Shown here: in pieces, positions 47,289 through 54,846 of the stretch
How the letters are laid out: every line of letters begins with the position of its first letter
How positions within the stretch are numbered: the first letter of the stretch is position 1
Assembly (NCBI RefSeq): GCF_026343115.1
Contig: NZ_JAPEMC010000001.1
Coordinates: forward strand, 4,793,501 to 4,857,500
Direction of reading: 5' to 3'
Length of the DNA stretch: 64,000 bases
Origin: Streptomyces sp. NBC_00102
Lineage (GTDB): Bacteria; Actinomycetota; Actinomycetes; Streptomycetales; Streptomycetaceae
Position numbers and translations under genes: made by a program
The notes under the pieces: generated by a model
Databases searched by the model: none
What the model was told of the DNA's origin: nothing
Seen by the model: only the letters and a program-made list of their open reading frames with translations

Positions 47289-48788
47289 GTGGGACGACAC
47301 AGCCGAAGGGGCGCCGAGGCCAACGGCCCGGCGGGCGAAGCCGCACCGGCCCCGGCGGGCGGGCAGGGCTCCGGCACCGGCCGCCGCAGGCGGGCGCCGG
47401 AACCGGCGCCGCCCGGGCGCGAGGGGCAGCGGCCGTCCGAGGCGGCCGCAGACACCCCGTTCCAGGGGGTCCCGCAGGTGCGCGGCGGCCACCCCGAGCA
47501 CCGAGAACCCGGCGGTGGCTGGGGCACCGGGCCGCAGCCGCGCTACGGCTCCGGCGGGTCCCCCCAGTCCGCGCGTCCCGCGAACCCGGCCCGGCCGCAG
47601 ACACGTTCGGGCGAATTTCCGGGCTTCCGGCCGACCGGAGAGCCACGCACCGGAGAGCCACGCACCGGAGAGCCGCGTACCGGAGAGCCGCGCACGGGCG
47701 AGTTCCTGGCCGGCGGCCGGGGCACGGCTCCCGTCGGCCGGTCGGTGGCCCGCCCCGCGCCGGGTGGCCCGCCACTGATACCGGGCCCCCGGCCCGAGTT
47801 CGTGGAGGCCTTCGACGCACCGTCGGTGGGGCTTCCGGTGCGGCACGTCCCGTCGCGGGTGGCCGTACCGGCCCCCGCGGAGGAGGAGCCGGCCGGAGCC
47901 CGGGACCGGCGCGGCCAGGGCCCGGACGGCGGGGCCGGTGACGGCTCCGGCGACGGCTCGGGCGAGGCGGAGAACGCGTCCGGAAAGGGCGGCAAGGGCC
48001 GGACGTTCACCGGGATCGCGGCGGCGGCGGTGACCACGGTGCTCGCCGTCGTCGTGGCCGGGCAGGTGGCCCAGGGGCAGGGCGGGGACGACTCCCCGCA
48101 GGCGTCCGGCACCCGGCAGGGCGGCCAGGGGGCCTCGCGTTCCGACGCGCGGCCCACCCCCGCGACGCCCGCGCCGCTGAAGGCGCTGTCGTACGAGGAG
48201 AAGATGGCCACGCCCTACCCGCTCGCCGCAGATCTGGCGGGTGGCGGGAAGTTCGAGACCGTCCCCGGCGCGGCGAAGGCGCCGGGCACCGGGCACAAGT
48301 ACCGCTACCGGATCGACGTGGAGCAGGGGCTCGGCCTCGACTCCGCGCTCTTCGCCGAGGCGGTGCAGAAGACCCTGAACGACGACCGCAGTTGGGCGCA
48401 TCACGGGGACATGACGTTCGAGCGCGTCTCCACGGGTGAGCCCGACTTCGTCATCACCCTGGCCAGCCCCGGCACCACCGGGGTCTGGTGCGAGAAGTCC
48501 GGGCTGGACACCACCGAGGACAACGTCTCCTGCGACTCCGCCTCCACCGAGCGCGTGATGATCAACGCCTACCGCTGGGCCCAGGGGTCGGTCACCTTCG
48601 GCCCCGGCAAGCTTCTGTCCTACCGGCAGATGCTCATCAACCACGAGGTCGGGCACCGGCTCGGGCACAACCACGTGAGCTGCCGTACGCCGGGCACCCT
48701 GGCGCCCGTGATGCAGCAGCAGACGAAGTCGCTCGACATCGACGGCATCTCCTGCAAACCCAACCCCTGGGTGTATCCCGCCACTTGA
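47289..48788 (+). CDS. DUF3152 membrane-anchored metzincin-like metalloprotease
   Basis: GTG 47289 gives 499 residues, eight bases after the preceding stop. The cytoplasmic half (about 1-235) is low-complexity, Gly/Pro/Arg-rich, and includes four GEPRT tandem repeats. One membrane segment (FTGIAAAAVTTVLAVVVAGQ) leads to an extracellular DUF3152 domain. The zinc motif is H452-E-V-G-H456-R-L-G-H-N-H462, an exact HExxHxxGxxH metzincin site. Upstream Cys pairs (GVWCEKSGL, NVSCDSAST; VSCRTPG, ISCKPNP) probably form disulfides. It is likely a secreted-side peptidase; substrate unknown. It corresponds to Rv3207c. Confidence 0.88.
   Translation: MGRHSRRGAEANGPAGEAAPAPAGGQGSGTGRRRRAPEPAPPGREGQRPSEAAADTPFQGVPQVRGGHPEHREPGGGWGTGPQPRYGSGGSPQSARPANPARPQTRSGEFPGFRPTGEPRTGEPRTGEPRTGEPRTGEFLAGGRGTAPVGRSVARPAPGGPPLIPGPRPEFVEAFDAPSVGLPVRHVPSRVAVPAPAEEEPAGARDRRGQGPDGGAGDGSGDGSGEAENASGKGGKGRTFTGIAAAAVTTVLAVVVAGQVAQGQGGDDSPQASGTRQGGQGASRSDARPTPATPAPLKALSYEEKMATPYPLAADLAGGGKFETVPGAAKAPGTGHKYRYRIDVEQGLGLDSALFAEAVQKTLNDDRSWAHHGDMTFERVSTGEPDFVITLASPGTTGVWCEKSGLDTTEDNVSCDSASTERVMINAYRWAQGSVTFGPGKLLSYRQMLINHEVGHRLGHNHVSCRTPGTLAPVMQQQTKSLDIDGISCKPNPWVYPAT
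47637..47696 (+). repeat. Four 15-bp tandem repeats coding for GEPRT
   Basis: GGAGAGCCACGCACC and near-identical copies repeat four times in frame (47637-47696), encoding GEPRTGEPRT..., in the cytoplasmic linker of the DUF3152 protein. Expansion by slippage is likely. Confidence 0.85.
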
Positions 48789-48829
48789 TCCAGCCTGTCC
48801 ATATATTGATACGACCGTCTCATTTCGCA

Positions 48830-48859
48830 TTGACATGCCGATGAGCGGTCGTTCATATT
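48830..48859 (+). promoter_or_regulatory. Promoter for the leaderless leader peptide
   Basis: Consensus -35 TTGACA (48830-48835), an 18-base spacer and -10 CATATT (48854-48859). Transcription should start about seven bases later, at or beside the ATG at 48867, so there is no 5' untranslated region. Surrounding sequence is clearly AT-richer than average. Confidence 0.55.
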
Positions 48860-48866
48860 TCTCCGC

Positions 48867-48962
48867 ATGTCACGCATCTTGATCACTCCTGAGAGCGCCG
48901 CCCTGGAGCGCGCGCTCATCGGCGTGACCAGGCACTGCGTCGCCGACATCCTCTGTCGCTGA
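48867..48962 (+). CDS. Putative Cys-containing leader peptide upstream of ABC importer
   Basis: A 31-residue frame from ATG 48867 to TGA 48960-48962. It opens MSRILITPESAALERA and ends VTRHCVADILCR, with two Cys near the end. There is no Shine-Dalgarno; the promoter at 48830-48859 implies a leaderless mRNA. Actinobacterial cysteine-attenuation uORFs are often leaderless and carry Cys codons late in the frame, and Streptomyces importer operons are frequently preceded by such leader peptides. The ABC importer starts 330 bp further on. Alternatively it is a tiny stand-alone protein. Confidence 0.5.
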   Translation: MSRILITPESAALERALIGVTRHCVADILCR

Positions 48963-49292
48963 CGCCCGCCCGGCCGTGTTCCGGCCGCCGCCGACTGCCC
49001 CGACGGGCATCCCGGGCGGCTCCCGGACCGCGTTCCCGGCGCCCCGGCCCCGCAGACGCGGCCGCTCCCCGGCAGGCGTCACCGGTCCCGGTTCTCCTCC
49101 TCGGCCGGCCGGGCCCTCCTCGCGCGAGCCGACCGGGTCGACCCATTTCCCTCTTCCGGGCTTCGCCGGACCGCGCACCGACGTCCCCCGACGTGCCGCG
49201 CGCTCTCGCGATCACCACCGCCTTCTCCTGTTCGGTCCCTGCTTTCCTCTGCTCGCCACTCCGGCCGGGCAGTACCGAGAGGTCACCTTCCG
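48963..49292 (+). other. Leader region between the small ORF and the substrate-binding protein gene
   Basis: 330 bp without another gene. It is GC-rich and pyrimidine-rich toward the 3' end, with several possible short stems but no dominant terminator-like hairpin that I can name with confidence. It may hold an attenuator or termination site linked to the leader peptide. Confidence 0.35.
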
Positions 49293-51017
49293 ATGCGTCA
49301 ACCGTCCGCCATATCCCGCCGCGTCGCCGCGGCCGTCGTGGTTCTCGTCGTGGGCTCGTCCGTCGCGGCGTGCGGCCCGAAGGAGAGCGGAAGCGACGCC
49401 GGTTCCACCGCCTCCTCCTCCGCTCCCGCCAAGGGCGGCACCCTCAGCGTCCTCAACCGCGCCCCCCAGGTGAACTTCGACCCGGCGCGCCTCTACACCT
49501 CCGGCGGCGGCGCCGTCCCCTCGCTGGTCTTCCGGACCCTCACCACCCGCAACCGCGAGGCGGGAGCCGCCGGTTCCGAGGTCGTTCCCGACCTGGCGAC
49601 CGACCTGGGCACGCCCAGCGAGAACGCCACCGTGTGGACGTACACGCTCAAGGAAGGGCTGAAGTACGAGGACGGCACCGCGATCACCAGCGCGGACGTC
49701 AAGTACGGCATCGAGCGCTCCTTCGCCGCCGAACTCTCCGGCGGCGCGCCCTACCTGCGCGACTGGCTGGTCGGCGGCGCCGACTACGAAGGCCCGTACA
49801 AGGACAAGAAGGGCCTCGCCTCGATCGAGACGCCCGACGACCGGACCATCGTCTTCCACCTGAACAAGCCCGAGGGCGAGTTCCCCTACCTGGCGACGCA
49901 GACCCAGACCACGCCCGTGCCGCAGGCCAAGGACACCGGCGCGACGTACGAGAACCACCCCGTCTCCTCAGGGCCGTACAAGGTCGTCTCCAACGAGGGC
50001 GACGGCGAGCACCTCGTCCTGGAGCGCAACACCTACTGGTCCGAGAAGACCGACTCCGAGCGCAAGGCCTACCCGGACAAGATCGACGTCCGCTCCGGCC
50101 TGGACCCGGCCGTCATCAACCAGAGGCTCTCCGCCTCGCGCGGGGCCGACGCCACCGCCATCACCACCGACACCAACCTCGGCCCGGCCGAACTCGCCAA
50201 GGTCACCGGTGACAAGGCCCTCGCCGCCCGCGTCGGCGAAGGCCACTTCGGCTACACCAACTACATCGCCTTCAACCCGAAGGTGAAGCCGTTCGACAAC
50301 CCGAAGGTGCGCCAGGCGATCTCGTACGCCGTCAACCGCACCTCCGTCATCAACGCGGCCGGCGGCTCCGCTCTCGCCGAACCCGCCACCACCTTCCTGC
50401 CCGAGCAGAAGTCCTTCGGGTACACGGCGTACGACGCCTTCCCCTCCGGCGCCACGGGCGACGCGGCCAAGGCCAAGGAAGTGCTGAAGGAGGCCGGTTA
50501 CCCGAACGGGCTCACCGTCACCCTCACGCACGACAACGAGAAGAACTTCGCCACCAGCCCCGAGGTCGCCACCGCCATCCAGGAGGCCCTGAAGAAGGCC
50601 GGGATCACGGTCGAGCTCAAGGGCCTCGAAGACAACGCCTACTCGGAGACCGCGTACAACGTGAAGACCGAGCCCGGCTTCTTCCTCGCCGGCTGGGGCG
50701 CCGACTGGCCCTCCGGCGGCCCGTTCCTCGCGCCGATCTTCGACGGCCGCCAGATCGTCGAGAACGGCTACAACTTCAACACCGGTCGCCTGGACGACGC
50801 CTCGGTCAACAAGGAGATCGACGAGATCAACGAGCTGACCGATCTCGACGCCGCCGCCGCGCGCTGGGGCGCCCTGGACAAGAAGATCGGCGAGCAGGCG
50901 CTGACCGTGCCGCTCTTCCACCCGGTCTACCAGCGCCTCTACGGCGCCGACGTGAAGAACGTCGTCATCAGCGACTGGACCGGCGTGCTCGACATCGCTC
51001 TGGTCGCGGTCAAGTAA
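49293..51017 (+). CDS. Peptide-type ABC importer substrate-binding lipoprotein (family 5)
   Basis: A 574-residue protein from ATG 49293. The signal peptide ends in a lipobox SVAAC (RRVAAAVVVLVVGSSVAACG), so Cys should be lipidated. Family-5 solute-binding features include GGTLSVLNRAPQVNFDPARL, WTYTLKEGLKYEDGTAITSA with DVKYGIERSF, YNPKVKPF-type FNPKVKPFDNPKVRQAISYA, and a late WGADWPSGGPFLAPIFDGR. It captures oligopeptides, dipeptides or nickel/other small ligands outside the cell. It opens the operon with two permeases and one fused ATPase. A Cys-containing leader peptide upstream hints at a sulfur-linked substrate, but that is inference. Confidence 0.93.
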   Translation: MRQPSAISRRVAAAVVVLVVGSSVAACGPKESGSDAGSTASSSAPAKGGTLSVLNRAPQVNFDPARLYTSGGGAVPSLVFRTLTTRNREAGAAGSEVVPDLATDLGTPSENATVWTYTLKEGLKYEDGTAITSADVKYGIERSFAAELSGGAPYLRDWLVGGADYEGPYKDKKGLASIETPDDRTIVFHLNKPEGEFPYLATQTQTTPVPQAKDTGATYENHPVSSGPYKVVSNEGDGEHLVLERNTYWSEKTDSERKAYPDKIDVRSGLDPAVINQRLSASRGADATAITTDTNLGPAELAKVTGDKALAARVGEGHFGYTNYIAFNPKVKPFDNPKVRQAISYAVNRTSVINAAGGSALAEPATTFLPEQKSFGYTAYDAFPSGATGDAAKAKEVLKEAGYPNGLTVTLTHDNEKNFATSPEVATAIQEALKKAGITVELKGLEDNAYSETAYNVKTEPGFFLAGWGADWPSGGPFLAPIFDGRQIVENGYNFNTGRLDDASVNKEIDEINELTDLDAAAARWGALDKKIGEQALTVPLFHPVYQRLYGADVKNVVISDWTGVLDIALVAVK

Positions 51018-51019
51018 CC

Positions 51020-51997
51020 ATGGCCGAAGCACCGCTGGTCGCGGAGGCGGGGGCCGACACGGCCCCCGCCTCCGGGGCGCTCCCGTTCTGGCACCGGCTC
51101 CGCGCCCGCCGCTCCGCGCTCGTGGCGGCCGTCGTCGTCGCGCTCCTCGTCCTCGTCGCCCTCGCCGCCCCGCTGCTCACGGCGTTCGAAGGCCAGGACC
51201 CCACCACCTTCCACGCCGACCTGGTGGACTCCGCCACCGGCGGCGTCCCCCTCGGCTCCTTCGGCGGCCTCAGCGCCGACCACTGGCTCGGCGTCGAACC
51301 CCTCACCGGCCGCGACCTGTTCGCCCGCGTCGTCTACGGCGCCCGCGTCTCGCTCGGCGTGGCGCTCGCCGCCACCCTGGTCCAGGTCGCCATCGGCCTC
51401 GCCCTCGGCATGGTGGCCGGACTCGGCCACCGCCTCGTCGACCAGCTGATCAGCCGTGCCACCGACATCGTCGTCGCCCTCCCCGTCATGGTCACCGCAC
51501 TCGGGGCGCTCGCCGTGGTCCCCGCGGGCTTCCCCCGCCCCGTGCTGATCGCGGGCATGGTCGGACTCGTCGGCTGGGCGCACCTCTCCAAGGTCGTACG
51601 CGCCCAGACCTTGGCCCTCAAACGGACCGACCACGTCTCCGCCGCCCGGCTCAGCGGCTGGAGCGGCACGCGGATCGCCCGGCGCGAACTGCTGCCCGGC
51701 CTCGCCGCACCCGTCATCACGTACGCCGTGCTGCTCTTCCCCGGCAACATCGTCATGGAGGCCGCGCTGTCCTTCCTCGGCGTCGGCATCAAGCCGCCCA
51801 CCCCGTCCTGGGGACAGATGCTCAGCGACGCCGACACCTGGTACCAGGCCGCACCCACCTACCTGCTCGTCCCCGCCCTGCTCCTCTTCGTCACCGTGCT
51901 GGCGCTGACGGTGCTGGGCGAGGGCGTGCGCAACGCCCTCGACCCCCGGGTCGCCTCGCGGCTGCGGGTCGGCACAGGGAAGGAGTCCGGAGCGTGA
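51020..51997 (+). CDS. ABC importer permease, DppC/OppC type
   Basis: A 325-residue protein from ATG 51020, two bases after the preceding stop. Six membrane helices follow a cytoplasmic lead; the first is SALVAAVVVALLVLVALAAP. The periplasmic loop carries WLGVEPLTGRDLFARVVYGA, typical of DppC. The EAA loop that contacts the ATPase is VSAARLSGWSGTRIARRELLP. It overlaps the next gene by four bases. Together with the DppB-type subunit it forms the channel for substrate delivered by the lipoprotein. Confidence 0.92.
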   Translation: MAEAPLVAEAGADTAPASGALPFWHRLRARRSALVAAVVVALLVLVALAAPLLTAFEGQDPTTFHADLVDSATGGVPLGSFGGLSADHWLGVEPLTGRDLFARVVYGARVSLGVALAATLVQVAIGLALGMVAGLGHRLVDQLISRATDIVVALPVMVTALGALAVVPAGFPRPVLIAGMVGLVGWAHLSKVVRAQTLALKRTDHVSAARLSGWSGTRIARRELLPGLAAPVITYAVLLFPGNIVMEAALSFLGVGIKPPTPSWGQMLSDADTWYQAAPTYLLVPALLLFVTVLALTVLGEGVRNALDPRVASRLRVGTGKESGA

Positions 51998-52983
51998 CCC
52001 GCTTCCTGCTGCGGCGCCTCGGCGGAGCCCTCCTGGTGCTCTTCGCCCTCAGCGTCCTCGTGTACGCCGTCTTCTACGTCGCCCCGGGCGATGTCGCACA
52101 GATCGCCTGCGGACCGCGCTGCTCGCCCGCGCAGGTCGCCCAGGTGACCGCGCAACTCCGGCTCGACGACCCGGTGTACGTGCAGTACGCCCACTTCGTC
52201 CAGTCCCTCTTCACGGGCCACGACTACTCGACCGGCACCGGCACCGAGCACTGCCCGGCGCCCTGCCTCGGCCGTTCCTACCGGGACGACCAGCAGGTCA
52301 TGCAGCTGATCGTCACCAAGCTCCCCGCCACCGCCTCGCTCGCGCTGGGCGCCTTCGCGCTCTGGGTCCTCGTCGGCGTCGGCACCGGACTCCTCTCGGT
52401 CTGGCGGCGCGGCCGGGCGACCGAGCGCATCCTCACCGGAGTGACGCTCGCGGGCATGTCGACGCCCGTCTTCGTGCTCGGCCTGATGATGATCATCGTC
52501 TTCTGCTCGACGCTGCGGATCCTCCCGTTCCCCGTCTACGTCCCGCTGACCGACGACCCCGAGCAGTGGTTCTGGAACCTGCTGCTGCCCTGGGTCTCGC
52601 TGGCGCTCGTCTCCGCCGCCCCGTACGCCCGGATGACCCGTGCGGCGATGCTGGAGACCCTCGCCGAGGACCATGTCCGCACCTTCCGCGCCTACGGGGT
52701 GAGCGAGCGGCGGATCGTCGTCCGGCACGCGCTGCGCGGCGCGCTCGCGCCCCTGATCGCGCTCGGCGCGGTCGACATCGGCGCCATGTTCGGCGGCGCG
52801 GTGCTCACCGAGTCGCTCTTCAACATCCCCGGCGTCGGCCGGGAACTCGTCGACGCCGTACAGACCGTCGATCTCCCCGTCGTCGTCGGACTGGTGCTCG
52901 TCACCGGATTCTTCGTCGTCCTCGCCAACGTCGTCGCGGACATCCTGCACGCGGCGGCCGACCGTCGGGTGGTGCTGTCATGA
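51994..52983 (+). CDS. ABC importer permease, DppB/OppB type
   Basis: A 329-residue protein from GTG 51994 (MTRFLLRRLGGALLVLFALS), overlapping the preceding gene by four bases. DppB features: the N-terminal RRLGGALLVLFALSVLVYAV helix, a long first periplasmic loop with DDPVYVQYAHFVQSLFTG, and the EAA loop EDHVRTFRAYGVSERRIVVR. The last helices include VVVGLVLVTGFFVVLANVVA. The first periplasmic loop has two Cys pairs (CGPRC and CPAPC), unusual for this family. The order C before B is the reverse of most dpp operons. Confidence 0.92.
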   Translation: MTRFLLRRLGGALLVLFALSVLVYAVFYVAPGDVAQIACGPRCSPAQVAQVTAQLRLDDPVYVQYAHFVQSLFTGHDYSTGTGTEHCPAPCLGRSYRDDQQVMQLIVTKLPATASLALGAFALWVLVGVGTGLLSVWRRGRATERILTGVTLAGMSTPVFVLGLMMIIVFCSTLRILPFPVYVPLTDDPEQWFWNLLLPWVSLALVSAAPYARMTRAAMLETLAEDHVRTFRAYGVSERRIVVRHALRGALAPLIALGAVDIGAMFGGAVLTESLFNIPGVGRELVDAVQTVDLPVVVGLVLVTGFFVVLANVVADILHAAADRRVVLS

Positions 52984-54659
52984 GCTTGGTCGAGGTATCC
53001 GGTCTGACCATCGACTTCGGCCCGGTGCGCGCCGTCGACGGCCTCTCCTTCACCCTGGAGAAGGGCGCCGCCCTCGGAGTCGTCGGGGAGTCCGGCTCCG
53101 GCAAGAGCGCCTCCGCCTACGCCCTGCTCGGACTGCACCGGGGGACCGGCGCGGTCGTCGGCGGCTCGGTCACCGTGGCCGGGGTGGACGTGCGGGCCGC
53201 GGACGAGACCGGACTGCGGGCGCTGCGCGGTGCGAAGGCCGCCATGGTGTTCCAGGACCCGCTCTCCTCGCTCGACCCGTACTACGCGGTCGGCGACCAG
53301 ATCGCCGAGGTGTACCGGGTGCACCACCGGGTCTCCCGGCGGGCCGCCCGCGCCCGCGCGGTGGAGGTCCTCGGCCGGGTCGGCATCCCGGACCCGGTAC
53401 GCCGCTCGCGCTCCCGGCCGCACGAGTTCTCCGGCGGCATGCGGCAGCGGGTGCTCATCGCGATGGCGCTGGTCTGCGAACCGGATCTGCTCGTCGCCGA
53501 CGAACCCACCACCGCGCTGGACGTCACGGTGCAGGCGCAGGTCCTCGACCTGCTGCACGAGCTGCGCCGCGAGACGGGCATGGGGCTGGTGCTCGTCACC
53601 CACGACGTAGGGGTCGCCGCGGAGAGCGTGGACGACGTGCTGGTGATGAAGGACGGCCGGGAGGTCGAACACGGCACGGTCGCCGAGGTGCTGGGCGCCC
53701 CCCGGCACGCGTACACCCGCGCCCTGCTCTCCGCCGTACCCCGCGTCGACGCGCCGCGCGAACGACGCGGCCCCGCGACGGAGTCCGCCGGCTCCGGGGC
53801 CGCTTTGTCCGGGGGCGCCGGCTCCGGGGCCGCCGCCGAGGGCGAGCCGCTGCTCGAAGCGGTGGGTCTGCGGTGCGAGTTCGGCCGCGGGCGCGACCGG
53901 GTCACCGCCGTCGACGACGTCTCGCTCACCCTCCGGGCCGGTGAGACGCTCGGCATCGTCGGCGAGAGCGGGAGCGGCAAGACCACCCTCGGCCGCATGC
54001 TGGTGCGGCTCCTCGACCCGACAGGCGGCCGACTCCGTTACGGGGGTACGGAGATCGGCGGGATGCCGCCCAAAGAACTGCGCCCGCACCGGCGCGAACT
54101 CCAGATGATCTTCCAGGACCCGGTCGCCTCCCTCAATCCGAGGCGGTCCGTGGGCGAGTCCGTCGCCGACCCGCTGCGTGCGGCCGGTGAACGCGACGAA
54201 ACCCGCGTCCGGCGCCGGGTGGGCGAACTCCTGGACCGGGTGGGGCTGGACGCGGCCCGGTACGACAGCTACCCGCACGAGTTCAGCGGCGGGCAGTGCC
54301 AACGCGTCGGCATCGCCCGCGCGCTGGCGGCCGAGCCCCGGATCATCGTCTGCGACGAGCCCGTCTCCGCGCTCGACGTCACCACCCAGGCGCAGGTCGT
54401 CGCGCTCCTCGCGGAGCTCCAGAGCGAACTCGGCATCGGGCTCGTCTTCATCGCCCACGACCTCGCCGTGGTCCGGCAGGTCAGCGACCGGGTGGCCGTG
54501 ATGCGCCACGGCCGGATCGTCGAACAGGGTGCCGTCGACGAGGTGTACGGCTCCCCTCGGGACCCGTACACCCGGCAACTCCTGGCGGCCGTGCCCGCCC
54601 TCGATCCGGGGGCGGCGGCTGCCCGGCGGGCGATGCGCGGGGAGCTCGCGGCGGTCTGA
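52980..54659 (+). CDS. ABC importer fused ATPase (DppD-DppF type)
   Basis: A 559-residue protein from ATG 52980, overlapping the permease gene by four bases. Two complete ATPase domains in one chain: domain 1 has Walker A GVVGESGSGKSA, signature FSGGMRQRV and Walker B LLVADEPTTALDV; domain 2 has GIVGESGSGKTT, FSGGQCQRV and IIVCDEPVSALDV. A low-complexity Ala/Gly/Ser linker joins them around 265-285. Fused DppDF ATPases of this type power oligopeptide importers. It completes the transporter, and the next gene is on the same strand after 187 bp. Confidence 0.95.
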   Translation: MSLVEVSGLTIDFGPVRAVDGLSFTLEKGAALGVVGESGSGKSASAYALLGLHRGTGAVVGGSVTVAGVDVRAADETGLRALRGAKAAMVFQDPLSSLDPYYAVGDQIAEVYRVHHRVSRRAARARAVEVLGRVGIPDPVRRSRSRPHEFSGGMRQRVLIAMALVCEPDLLVADEPTTALDVTVQAQVLDLLHELRRETGMGLVLVTHDVGVAAESVDDVLVMKDGREVEHGTVAEVLGAPRHAYTRALLSAVPRVDAPRERRGPATESAGSGAALSGGAGSGAAAEGEPLLEAVGLRCEFGRGRDRVTAVDDVSLTLRAGETLGIVGESGSGKTTLGRMLVRLLDPTGGRLRYGGTEIGGMPPKELRPHRRELQMIFQDPVASLNPRRSVGESVADPLRAAGERDETRVRRRVGELLDRVGLDAARYDSYPHEFSGGQCQRVGIARALAAEPRIIVCDEPVSALDVTTQAQVVALLAELQSELGIGLVFIAHDLAVVRQVSDRVAVMRHGRIVEQGAVDEVYGSPRDPYTRQLLAAVPALDPGAAAARRAMRGELAAV

Positions 54660-54846
54660 CGGGGCGTGTCCCGAGGGTCGTTTCGCGGCGAAACGCGTGG
54701 GGACCGGGAAAGTTACGCCGGTTCACCCCTTCTGGTGGCGTGACGGACAACCGTCCGTCGCGCCACCGGCGTATCCGCATACGGTCGTCCCGACGCTGGT
54801 CACCGGCCAATGGTGGCCGCCCACATGGGAGATCGGGGGTGTACTC

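Noticed and set aside
47637..47696. Short regular repeats that could suggest a CRISPR array.
   Set aside because: The 15-bp units have no spacers and keep the reading frame; they encode GEPRT within a protein.
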